This document shows positions 37,588-46,625 of a DNA stretch of 64,000 bases, in pieces. The position numbers and the translations under genes are program-made. The notes under the pieces are model-generated. The model made no database searches. It saw only the letters and a program-made list of their open reading frames with translations, and was not told the origin of the DNA. The stretch comes from Limanda limanda (lineage: Eukaryota > Chordata > Actinopteri > Pleuronectiformes > Pleuronectidae): assembly GCF_963576545.1 (NCBI RefSeq), contig NC_083644.1:25557893-25621892 (forward strand), given 5' to 3'. Every line of letters begins with the position of its first letter. Within the stretch, counting starts at the first letter, position 1.

Positions 37588-37596
37588 CTCCCCCCC
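37588..37596 (-). other. Polypurine tract
   Basis: On the minus strand GGGGGGGAG directly abuts the TG of the 3' LTR. This is the position and composition required of the plus-strand primer in LTR retrotransposons. Confidence 0.85.
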
Positions 37597-37603
37597 ATAA
37601 AGA

Positions 37604-37620
37604 GTCAGCCCAGGGCTGAC
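37604..37620. repeat. Perfect palindrome between pol and the polypurine tract
   Basis: GTCAGCCC-A-GGGCTGAC, 8-bp arms around one base, lies seven bases upstream of the polypurine tract in element order and downstream of the pol stop codon. Confidence 0.8.
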
Positions 37621-37701
37621 GATACCTTAAACCATCCCGTAAACCCAAAATCAATATCAATTTCCCACAGAGAGGTTTTGAGGACTGCTGACCAACATTA
37701 T

Positions 37702-40700
37702 CTACACGCGAGACAGAGCGTCTGCAAACACATTCTCGGTGCCCTTTTTGTGGTGGATCACCAGGTTGTAATTCTCAATAAACAAAGACCAACGCATCAG
37801 TCGTTGGTTGTGGTTGTGCATGCGATGCAGAAACACTAGCGGATTGTGGTCTGTGTAAATCACCACAGGCTCCGCACTAGACCCAACATACACCTCAAAA
37901 AATTGAAGCGCAAGCAGCAAAGCCAACGTCTCCTGTTCAATGGTAGAGTAGTGCATTTGGCTACTATTAAACTTCTTCGAAAAGAATCCTACAGGGTGGA
38001 CCAAACCCTCAGAATCCATCTGAGTTAAAACTGCACCCGCACCAATACCGCTCGCATCGACTTCCATGGAAAACGGTTTACTAAAATCAGGAGCACTGAG
38101 TACTGGCGCATTACACAAGAGTGCTTTACAACACTCAAAGGCAGTTTGACACCTATCTGACCAGACAAACTTTACCAATGGACTGATCAAGTCAGTCATT
38201 GGGGCTGCAACAGGAGAGAAGTTCCTACAGAACCCTCGGTAGTAACCAGTCATTCCGAGGAATCGGCGTAACTCTCGCCGAGTGGTGGGCACTGGGAAAG
38301 ACGTGATTGCTGTGATTTTGGCCTCCAAGGGACGCACTTGGCCTCCGCCCACCTGTTTACCCAAGTAGGTCACAGTTGCCTTCCCAAACTCACACTTTGC
38401 CAGGTTCAGTGTCAGGGATGCATCAGCCAGTCGCTGAAACACAGTTCTTAGCGAGTCCACATGAGCAGTCCACTCTGATGAGTGTATTACCACATCATCC
38501 AAATATGCAGTACAGTTAGGTACACCACTAAACACAATATTCACCAACCTTTGGAAAGTGGCCGGAGCGTTTCTCATTCCGAAAGCCATCACGGAATATT
38601 GTAAAAAATTGTCCGGAGTCACAAAAGCACTGATAGCAGAAGCCCGTGGTGAAAGGGGCACTTGCCAATAACCTTTCAATAGATCTAACTTTGTGACATA
38701 TCGAGCTGACCCTATGGTATCCACGCAATCATCTACTCTGGGCATAGGAAACGAGTCAGGTACAGTAACATGATTTACCTTTCGATAATCTGTACAGAAT
38801 CTGACAGTAGCGTCAGGCTTTGGAACCAATAAGCACGGAGAACTCCATGGACTGGAACTGGGCTGAGCTAAATTATGTTCAAGTAAATAGTCAACCTCTT
38901 TTCTCATCAAAGCTCTCTTATGTGCATTTACCCTGTATGGGTGCTGTTTAATAGGCCGGGACTCACCCACCTCTATGTCATGCTCTAGCACCATAGTGCG
39001 GGTAGGCACATCTCCAAACAGACAGGGGAACTCTGAGATAAGGCAGAGTAGGTCAGCTTCCTGCTCCCTGCTTAAATGATGCATCAAGGATGGAAGTTTC
39101 ACCAACATCTCTGAATTGGACAACCGAGGGGTCTGTTGCTGGGCATTGCGTAAACTCAGGCCATCCTCATCACTCTCTGCATTAGGGCTCACTGCTAGTG
39201 ACACCGCAGCCGCAACAGTGGCTACAAGAGGCGCACTGCGTGTCTCCGGCTGGACCTCGTCTCTGTTGTAATAATTTTTCAACATATTTATATGATACAC
39301 TCTGGTTTTCCGTCTTCTATCAGGGGTCCTGACCACATAGTCAGTGGCACTCAACCTCCTGTCAATAGTATAAGGTCCTGAAAACCGAGCACTCATTGAA
39401 TTACTCAGAATGGGCAGTAACACTAAAACCAAGTCACCTGGCTGTAGAGAACGTGGAAGTGCTTTTTTATCAAACTGCCGCTTCATACCCTGTTGTGCAG
39501 CAGAGAGACTCTTCCTAGCGATACTACAAGCCTCGTGCAGTCGTTCTCGGAAGCGACTCACGTAGGTCAGCACGTTTCGCTGGGTGGACGAACTCTTGTC
39601 TGTTAGCTGATCCTTTAACACCCTTAAAGGGCCTCTCACGGTGTGACCAAATACCAGCTCTGCTGGACTAAAACCTAGTGACTCTTGCACTATTTCCCTA
39701 ACGGCAAATAGAGCCAAAGGGACGCCTTCATCCCATTCCCTACCGCTCTCCATGATATATTTGCGCAACACTGACTTAAACGTCTGATGCCATCTTTCGA
39801 GTGCCCCCTGCGACTCAGGGTGATAAGCACTCGAGATCCGATGTGATATCGAGAGGGATGTTAACACCTGTTCAAAAATACCCGAAAGGAAGTTGGTACC
39901 TTGATCGGTTTGCACGATCTTAGGAAGGCCGAAAGTAGAAAAGAACTTGATCAGGGCCCTTACTACTGACTGAGCTGTTATACTCCTAAGAGGGATAGCC
40001 TCTGGATACCGGGTAGCTACACACATGATTGTGAACAGGAACTGGTGACCGGATTTTGTTTTTGGCAGAGGACCAACACAATCAACCAACACGTGCTCAA
40101 ACGGTTCCCCTATAGCCGGGATCGGGTGAAGAGGTGCAGGCTTGATAACCTGATTAGGCTTCCCCGTAATCTGACATACGTGGCACGTACGGCAAAACGA
40201 AGACACATCTCGCTTCAAACCTGGCCAGAAGAAATTTCGCAACACTCGGTCATAGGTTTTCGTAACACCTAGATGACCAGACCAGAGATGTTCATGAGCC
40301 AAAGATAACACGGACTGTCTGTACTGTGTAGGCACAACAATCTGAAAAACATTACTCCACTCATTATCAAAATCAGCGCGAGATTTCCATCTCCGCATCA
40401 GTAGATCATTTTCCATAAAATAATCAATTTCTTTATTTTCAGCGATCTCTGGAGCAAGAGCCGCAGCAAAACACTTTGCTAAAGTAACGTCCTCCTTCTG
40501 AGCAGCAATAAGACTACTTCGTACCATAGGCAACCTAGTTGTCTCTGTGGTGGAAGTATCGCCCTGAACCTTAAGCTGGACACTCGGCTCAGCAGTAGAC
40601 TGAATAATCACAGATGGGGAAAGAGACTGGCCAGACACCTCAGTCGCGAACAGGGTATCCGACAAATCAACTGCTTCACCCAGACTACGTGCTTGAGCAC

Positions 40701-41703
40701 GGGTGACCACACACACAGGGAACACTTCAGGGAAGTCCTGAGCCAACACATCAGGCTGTAAAATCTCAGGTCTTTCTAGAACTTCTAAAACTGGCATAAC
40801 TTTGCCACCAGCGATGTCATTCCCTAGCAGAAATGTGACGCCTCTGACGGGCAAAGACGGGCGCACGCCCACTTTAAACACTCCATTTGCTAGGTCACAG
40901 GATAAATGTATCTTATGGAGAGGCACAGACACAAAGCCCATTTCAATGCCTTGCACAAGCACACTGGAGCCACTTAAAGTGTCATTGCAAAAAGGTAACA
41001 CATCTGACAATATAAAAGACTGTGCTGCGCCAGTATCTCTTAATATGCACACTGGACGCTGGTTCAACGCATTTGCACTAAGGGAAACCAGGCCGTCCAA
41101 CACAAATGGTGTGTAACAGGGTTCCAGAGTATTGTCCTCCATCTCCGGGACTAGTGACACTGGACCCAACAATGTTTGCACCAAACCAACCTCTTTTGGT
41201 CGTTTGCTTGGCTGTGACAGCTTGCGTTTTAACCTAAAACAGTCAGCCTTTATGTGACCTGTTTCGTGACAATAGTAACACTCCCGTTCCTCGTTAGAGC
41301 GGAGAGGCAAGGTACGTGGCGGACTAGACTGCATTCTAGCCGAGGCAGAAGGAGTAAAAGACCTACTCTCATATCGGGGAATCCCAAATGTTTGCTTGTG
41401 CGATAACACAAACTCATCAGCAAGCACCGCAGCTTGCCCTACTGTCCCAACCTTTTGCTCATTGAGATACGTCACTATTCGATCAGGCAGACAATTCTTA
41501 AACTCTTCGATGAGAACCAATTGAGAGAGTGTCAAAATCCGTCGCGTTGCTTGCCTTGCACCAGCGATTAAACAAAGTCTCTTTCTCACGGGCGAACTCC
41601 ACGTAGGTTTTACTTGACAATTTCTTAAATGTCCTGAACTTTTGTCTATATGCCTACGGCACGAGTTCGTATGCACGAAGCACAGCTGTCTTGATAGTGT
41701 CAT
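37702..41703 (-). CDS. pol: Gmr1-type Pol: zinc knuckle, protease, integrase, RT, RNase H
   Basis: This 1,333-codon frame replicates and inserts the element. A CCHC zinc knuckle (C142, C145, H150, C155) is followed by an aspartic protease DTGA motif (223-226). The integrase has an HHCC zinc domain (H472, H477, C507, C510) and a catalytic D541, D600, E636 triad with 35 residues between the last two, then a GPY module (776-778). The reverse transcriptase follows, with D1007 in its LDL motif and YLDD at 1067-1070, then RNase H (D1216, E1258, D1285, D1328). The frame ends five residues after the final catalytic Asp with ADALSRV. Integrase thus lies before reverse transcriptase. The ATG at 41703 is only the first in an open stretch. 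The first 50 or so residues are out-of-frame readings of gag, and the genuine frame begins near 41,527, where it would be continuous with gag if the gag breaks were absent. No stop interrupts pol. Confidence 0.93.
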   Translation of the reverse strand: MTLSRQLCFVHTNSCRRHIDKSSGHLRNCQVKPTWSSPVRKRLCLIAGARQATRRILTLSQLVLIEEFKNCLPDRIVTYLNEQKVGTVGQAAVLADEFVLSHKQTFGIPRYESRSFTPSASARMQSSPPRTLPLRSNEERECYYCHETGHIKADCFRLKRKLSQPSKRPKEVGLVQTLLGPVSLVPEMEDNTLEPCYTPFVLDGLVSLSANALNQRPVCILRDTGAAQSFILSDVLPFCNDTLSGSSVLVQGIEMGFVSVPLHKIHLSCDLANGVFKVGVRPSLPVRGVTFLLGNDIAGGKVMPVLEVLERPEILQPDVLAQDFPEVFPVCVVTRAQARSLGEAVDLSDTLFATEVSGQSLSPSVIIQSTAEPSVQLKVQGDTSTTETTRLPMVRSSLIAAQKEDVTLAKCFAAALAPEIAENKEIDYFMENDLLMRRWKSRADFDNEWSNVFQIVVPTQYRQSVLSLAHEHLWSGHLGVTKTYDRVLRNFFWPGLKRDVSSFCRTCHVCQITGKPNQVIKPAPLHPIPAIGEPFEHVLVDCVGPLPKTKSGHQFLFTIMCVATRYPEAIPLRSITAQSVVRALIKFFSTFGLPKIVQTDQGTNFLSGIFEQVLTSLSISHRISSAYHPESQGALERWHQTFKSVLRKYIMESGREWDEGVPLALFAVREIVQESLGFSPAELVFGHTVRGPLRVLKDQLTDKSSSTQRNVLTYVSRFRERLHEACSIARKSLSAAQQGMKRQFDKKALPRSLQPGDLVLVLLPILSNSMSARFSGPYTIDRRLSATDYVVRTPDRRRKTRVYHINMLKNYYNRDEVQPETRSAPLVATVAAAVSLAVSPNAESDEDGLSLRNAQQQTPRLSNSEMLVKLPSLMHHLSREQEADLLCLISEFPCLFGDVPTRTMVLEHDIEVGESRPIKQHPYRVNAHKRALMRKEVDYLLEHNLAQPSSSPWSSPCLLVPKPDATVRFCTDYRKVNHVTVPDSFPMPRVDDCVDTIGSARYVTKLDLLKGYWQVPLSPRASAISAFVTPDNFLQYSVMAFGMRNAPATFQRLVNIVFSGVPNCTAYLDDVVIHSSEWTAHVDSLRTVFQRLADASLTLNLAKCEFGKATVTYLGKQVGGGQVRPLEAKITAITSFPVPTTRRELRRFLGMTGYYRGFCRNFSPVAAPMTDLISPLVKFVWSDRCQTAFECCKALLCNAPVLSAPDFSKPFSMEVDASGIGAGAVLTQMDSEGLVHPVGFFSKKFNSSQMHYSTIEQETLALLLALQFFEVYVGSSAEPVVIYTDHNPLVFLHRMHNHNQRLMRWSLFIENYNLVIHHKKGTENVFADALSRV

Positions 41704-42521
41704 AAGACAAACTGTCTTCTAGAGAGAGGGACGCTAAAATCTCCTGGGCTTTACCTGTGAGTTTACATTGAAGCATTATAGACCATACCTCTTTTGGCCA
41801 TTGCAGGGAGGTAGCCACTCGCTCAAAGGCAGTAAAATATGAGTCTACTTCCGCCTCACGAAACTGAGGTACTAGCACGATATTTCGGCTCACTTCAAAA
41901 CCTCTCGCCGGCGCGGAGGATTCAGCTGATACGGACCGAGTTTGAGCTGAACTCGCAGCAGCAGCTTCTATTTCTAGGCGCTTTAACTTCACATCTTTAT
42001 CTGCGGTTATTTCTATTCTGCGGTAATCCGCCTCTATTTCTAATTCCATTTTACGAATAGCCAACTTGTGACTATACTCTGCTTCTTTCTCTTTCTCCTG
42101 CGCCTCCATCTGCAAGCGCGCTAAGCGTAGCCTATAGCGGGCATCATCACTTGCTCTAGGTGAGGAAAATGGAGAGAGTCGGGGCAGAGTTAGGAGGCTT
42201 ACGCTCCAGATCAGAAGGAACTGACTCATCCTTACCCAGCCCTCCCCCATCTACCTCTTCTTCCCGGCTGTCCTCTGAGTTAGAAGACAAGGATGAGGCT
42301 GGACTAGTGGGCGCACGAGTAGCGGCACTGCTGCCCGTACCAAGCACTTTATTGTGAACCAACATACGTACGACCGCTTCTTTCAATTCAGCTTTTAGCT
42401 GATTTGGGGGGACTGAAAATTCGAAATGTGCCGCAATGGCATACAAATCTTTTTTTTTACAGCGATCAATCTGTTCCACAGAAGGATCACTAAGAAAACA
42501 CGCAAGATCAAACGTGTCCAT
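41654..42521 (-). pseudogene. gag: Broken gag (coiled coil and capsid, SCAN-like C-terminus)
   Basis: Gag forms the particle that packages the element RNA. An ATG at 42521 opens 121 codons with a Ser/Glu-rich end. The frame then changes at the CTCTCTC run at 42172-42178, and the next 150 or so codons encode a long charged coiled coil (about 42,130-41,930) and the N-terminal part of a capsid domain. A TAG stop at 41654-41656 interrupts the capsid. Similarity continues in the same frame past the stop until a second CTCTCTC run (41523-41529), where the frame changes again into pol. The capsid end, LVLIEEFKNCLP and onward, resembles the SCAN domain, which is known to derive from the capsid of Gmr1-like elements. 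The copy cannot make an intact Gag by ordinary translation. Confidence 0.85.
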
Positions 42522-42638
42522 GATGTTTCAACCAGTCTTAACTCAAACCTTAACTAACCTAACCAATATCAACAGCCTACTTGACGTGTGCACTGCACAC
42601 CAACACTCAACAAACCTGTTGCTTAATTAGGATCAAAG

Positions 42639-42656
42639 ATCCCGGACGAGCCCCCA
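42639..42656 (-). other. Primer-binding site for proline tRNA
   Basis: On the minus strand, TGGGGGCTCGTCCGGGAT begins five bases after the end of the 5' LTR. It is the 18-base complement of the 3' end of tRNA-Pro, the same site used by murine leukaemia virus-type gammaretroviruses. It would prime minus-strand DNA synthesis. Confidence 0.92.
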
Positions 42657-42661
42657 ATTTA

Positions 42662-43416
42662 TGTTACGCCCTCTGGTGGCTCGTAGCTGGACATAACATA
42701 AATTCAACAGGTCTGAATAAGTGAGGGTGCAATCACACAAAACACAAGACCAGATATAAGATAAAGACAGTATTTATTTAGACAAAGCAACACAGGGATC
42801 AACAAGGACTAACAGTGGCACCAAAGAAAAAGAACACAAAGAAACCCCCCCCCCTTTACAGGTGCTTAGCACCCAAAAGTACAGCGGGTGGTGCTCACTC
42901 TAACCTGAGGTATTAACAAGCAGTAAACCTACGTGCGTGTGATATGTAAACCCCGGAGTATCTTACCTGCCCTTGTAGTCCCTGTGCACACAACAAACAA
43001 AGTCAACAAAGACAAAAGACAAAACAAAAGTAGGCTGCTACAACTTAAACAAATACTGGTAAAGACTAACTCAAGACACCAGTCAACATCAGGACCAAAC
43101 AAAACAATCAGCGCTCTGACACAGCTCACCACAAAAGCCTCCTCTCGCCAACAAAACAAACACAGGACTATTTAAAGGGGAAGGGTTGACGAGAGATCTG
43201 TCACAGGTGGGGTGATTGGAAGATTGGATGCAGGTGAGATGAGCGGCCATGATGCTTCTTCTTCTGGCCACTTCACTGGCACGTCCTGCCCAAGAGCTCC
43301 CCCTTCCAGTCACTGGAGGCATCACCAGTCTATAAGGATGTGGGAACAAAACAACAACACAAGACAGAACACAACACATGTATACATACAGGACATACAG
43401 AACACTGTCCGTAACA
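42662..43416 (-). repeat. 5' LTR of the retrotransposon
   Basis: 755 bp, starting TGTTAC and ending GTAACA on the plus strand and matching the 3' LTR except at two positions. On the minus strand it would supply the promoter. Confidence 0.95.
43168..43178 (-). promoter_or_regulatory. TATA-like box of the LTR promoter
   Basis: On the minus strand CCTTTAAATAG lies about 240 bases into the 5' LTR in element order, upstream of the AATAAA-type signal (42773-42778). The spacing suits a U3 promoter. It is an inference from motif and position only. Confidence 0.45.
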
Positions 43417-43460
43417 GAGCATATTGCAGAATTGACAATAAAGTTGACTTTGACATTGAA
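43417..43460 (+). repeat. Older repeat split by the LTR element, right part
   Basis: It starts with the second copy of GAGCA and continues ATATTGCAGAATTGACAATA then AAGTTGACTTTGACATTGAA, the tail of the repeat whose body lies at 36,600-36,832. Confidence 0.55.
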
Positions 43461-43972
43461 TAGATCATATTCCCACCATGGCCACTTTGCCTTGATGTCA
43501 CACTGGATTAAATCCTCAACAATTTACAACAATTACACATCTACCACTCACCAGGAGCAACTCACTTGCTAGCATCCACAAACATTTTCTTAACTCTAAG
43601 CTTAAAATCAATGAAAATATTCGGTAAATGTAAATTAATATATTATTGTTACAAATTATATTTGTAAAAAATTAAGTTAAGTTTCTTTCATGAATAGCAA
43701 CAACACTGCCATTGACATTGAGCATATCGTACGTAGCTGTATTTACTGTAATGAAATAAATAAGTAAAGTAGTTTCAAGGTTTAAAAAAAATTTGATTGC
43801 TCATTGGCTACCATTATACAACAGCTAATATTAGCATACGACCACTTCCAAGTTTTCAATTTGACATATAAATATAAACAGATCCTCTGTGTCTATATGA
43901 CTAATAAACCTGGACCACAGCATCACAACATTATTATGTTGATGAAAGAATTTCAGTTTCCCAGCCTGAGCA

Positions 43973-43996
43973 TGACGTCAGAGGAAAATGGCCGCC
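43973..43996 (+). promoter_or_regulatory. CRE next to a YY1-like ATGGCCGCC
   Basis: A perfect palindromic TGACGTCA (43973-43980) is followed five bases later by AAATGGCCGCC, which is both a YY1-like site and a good initiation context. The ATG at 43988 opens only 14 codons before a stop. Such pairs occur in promoters, but there is no CpG island here, so chance is a fair alternative. Confidence 0.25.
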
Positions 43997-44875
43997 AGTG
44001 ACTATGGTCTATGGGACTATATTTATTACTAATGAACATAGTACGTAAAGTACTGATTCCACAAATCATTGAACTGGAGCAATACAAACCAGAATCAATT
44101 CCGTTACACGAAGCCACGTGTCAAAGATGCAGAGCAGCTTCCCAAACCTTCCAAAATAAATGTGCAAATAAAGACGACTTGTGATGCCCGTTTTCCCCTG
44201 ACGTGGTTGAGTGAATGATAGATTTCGATTTAAGGTAGTTTGCAAAATAATCACCTACATGCACATGTCCCAATGTTTTCTGTGGTGCTTTAAATTGACC
44301 TGCTGCAAGGGATGCTGTCACCAATCACTTCAGTCGTCATGTGGGGACGAACAAGGTGAGAACTCCAGTGACATGTTTTTTTTTTCTTTCTCAGTTTTAT
44401 TTTAATCTCATCTATATATATATTTTTTTAATCTTTTGCATTAACTATTTATAATGTATTCCTTCACTACCCATCAGAACAAGAAAAAAATAGGACAGGC
44501 AGACCAATGGTTCAGGTGAGAGTGGGCGGGTCCATATCAAGAAAGTGAAAGAGGAGTGATGATGACGAGTCACTCACTCTCTTACTCACTCACTTTTTTT
44601 GTGTTTTATATTTTGCTCTGCAGGAAAGTGTTTTTTAATTAGTGGTCTTAGTTTACAATTGAGCTTAAGTGTAAGAATATGGTTCTCACAAACCTATTAA
44701 CTGACATCAATCTTTTTTATTCTATTTGTCCAGGTTTTGAGTTGACCACCTCAGAGAGTTCTGTTGCCATCACATAATAATGTAAATGAATAGAATTTTA
44801 TTTAAATTTTAATCTGAATCTCTGCGTTTGTAAAACTAGTCATTCTGCAGTCTTATCAAGGGCTCATTATATATC

Positions 44876-45090
44876 ATCAAATACACTTTATTTGTACAGC
44901 CCATATTTACAAATCCAAATATAATAGGGCTTAACAAGGTGGGACATCCTCTGTCCTCAACCCTCAACAAGAATTCGGAAAAACAAATAAACCTATTAAC
45001 AGGTGAAAAAACGTAGAAGCCTCCGAGAGAGCCACATGGGAGGGATCCCTCTCCCAGGACGCACAGAGGTGCAATAGATGGCGCAATGTC
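44876..45090 (-). repeat. Teleost interspersed repeat
   Basis: Its plus-strand phrases CTTTATTTGTACAGCCCATA, GACATCCTCTGTCCTCAACC, AACCTATTAACAGGTGAAAA, GGGAGGGATCCCTCTCCCAG and GACGCACAGAGGTGCAATAG follow a repeat seen very widely in teleosts. GGGAGGGATCCCTCTCCC is itself nearly palindromic. It is the reverse orientation of the copy at 46,417-46,625. Confidence 0.65.
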
Positions 45091-46416
45091 ACTCATCACA
45101 CATGTATCAAGTACATCGCACTCCATTCCCATCTAGTATAAAATAGTAACATGTTAATGATTTTCTCTCCAGTCTTCTGTCTGGAACCTGCTGCCTCGTG
45201 TTGACGTAAACTCCAATAATGGTCGTTATGTTGGAACTGTTTTTCTCAGCCTCGGGGCCGCCTCAGGGTTTGTGGGCCACTTTGGGAAATTTGAAGTGGT
45301 GTCTCCCACCTGACTCCCACCGAGGTTGTTAATCTGCTCTATCATGTCAGACTGTAAACAATTCAACACTAAACCTCTCACGTATTACTAAATGTGATTA
45401 TGGTGTTCTCTCTCTGAGGGAGAGCTATTTAAATCCTATTTTACGCTTTGTTATCGACCAGTGAAAGCCAGCATTTGCAGTTTTAAGTATTTGTTACTGA
45501 AAACTTAAATAAGTAAGTAAGAGAACATGGGCAATGCATGGACAGAGGCAGTTTTCCAACTTTAAAATTGTTAACTTTAAAACACTAACACTTCACGTCC
45601 AAAAAATTCTCGTGCTCTTCTCTTTGTTTTTGCAGAAGAATGTGCTGCAGCCTCCATTTCTATGCTATATGTTCCTATTTTCTTTAACTGCACCTCTGCT
45701 CCATTCACCTTTCAGTGCCGCCTCAGGCATCCTGCACATCTGTTTTCTGGATGACAGCTTTCAGTGATCAGCTGGGGCTTGGACTGGCCCAGTCGTAGGA
45801 GAGGTGTGTGTTTTCACTGATTATTAGTTGAGGGCAGACATCTGGTTGTATTCAGGAGCGGGTACTTGGACCTGGCTTATTTGGTTTGGTTGCAGTGCAG
45901 AGTTGAACTCTAGGGGCCTGGAGAGGCAACTCTCTGCACAGGATCGCTGATGGAAAAACAAATCTTAATGAAGTCTGGCCTCCCCTCCTGCCACTTGTGC
46001 TGTGTGTCGCTGGCAGACCTGGCAGCAAGAAGAGCTTGTGTTTTCATCAGGAGGGTCGAAGGAAAACTTACCTGAAAACAGATTTTGAAACAGAGTGAAA
46101 AAGATACACCTCTGTTTACTCAGTCAATGGTTATTTTGACGGGTTTCTGCAGGACCATCAGCTGTTATCTCAATCCTTTAAATTGAACTGAGCTTTATTC
46201 TGATTCCGATCGATACGTGTTACTGACTTGACTTCTTTCCCGGAGTCCTTCTGCGTTAGTGTTGCAAATCCATGGATCGAGGTGGCCGCTGATCGTGGAT
46301 TATGTTTACAACTAGGCTGTTAGGATATCATTACAATTGGCATTGCTTAATCTTATAATAATGTTAGACACTGCCTTTTCCCAACCATATTGTAAATATT
46401 GTTACATCTATTACAC

Positions 46417-46625
46417 CTTTGTCTGTCCCTGGAGAGGGATCCCTGACATGTGGCTCTCTGAAGTTTCTACATATTCTCCCTGTTAGAAGTCTTTTTTTGG
46501 TCGGGGGTGGTTTTCCACAATTTTGTTGAGGATTAAGGGCAGAGGATGTCAAACCTTATTAATTCCTATGAGGCAAATTGTAATTTGTGAATGTAGGCTA
46601 TACAAATAACATTTGATTGATTGAT
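46417..46625 (+). repeat. Teleost interspersed repeat
   Basis: TGTCCCTGGAGAGGGATCCC, TCTCCCTGTTAGAAGTC, AGGGCAGAGGATGTC and a terminal ATTTGATTGATTGAT identify a copy of the family at 44,876-45,090. The GATT-type tail suggests a retrotransposed 3' end. Confidence 0.65.

Larger units (their letters stand above)
36833..43416 (-). mobile_element. Complete Gmr1-like Ty3/gypsy LTR retrotransposon
   Basis: The 6,584-bp element has 755-bp LTRs at both ends, starting TGTTAC and ending GTAACA, and a 5-bp target duplication GAGCA (36828-36832 and 43417-43421). The coding strand is minus. In element order it has the 5' LTR (43416-42662), a proline-tRNA primer-binding site, a broken gag, a long open pol frame, a short non-coding stretch with a palindrome, a polypurine tract and the 3' LTR. 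There is no env-like frame. The pol domain order is protease, integrase, reverse transcriptase, RNase H. Reverse transcriptase and integrase motifs are gypsy-like, but the order is that of Ty1/copia, which identifies the Gmr1 group described from cod and other deuterostomes. The low LTR divergence indicates a recent insertion. Confidence 0.95.

Noticed and set aside
36900..37600. Short frames repeated at 42,929-43,463
   Set aside because: They lie within the two LTRs and are duplicated because the LTRs are. They do not encode element proteins.
37588..37701. Possible env gene downstream of pol
   Set aside because: Only about 110 bases lie between the pol stop and the LTR, so there is no room for an envelope gene.
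41654..41656. Amber TAG as a retrovirus-type gag-pol readthrough site
   Set aside because: It lies inside the capsid domain, well before the zinc knuckle and protease, so a nonsense mutation is the simpler reading.
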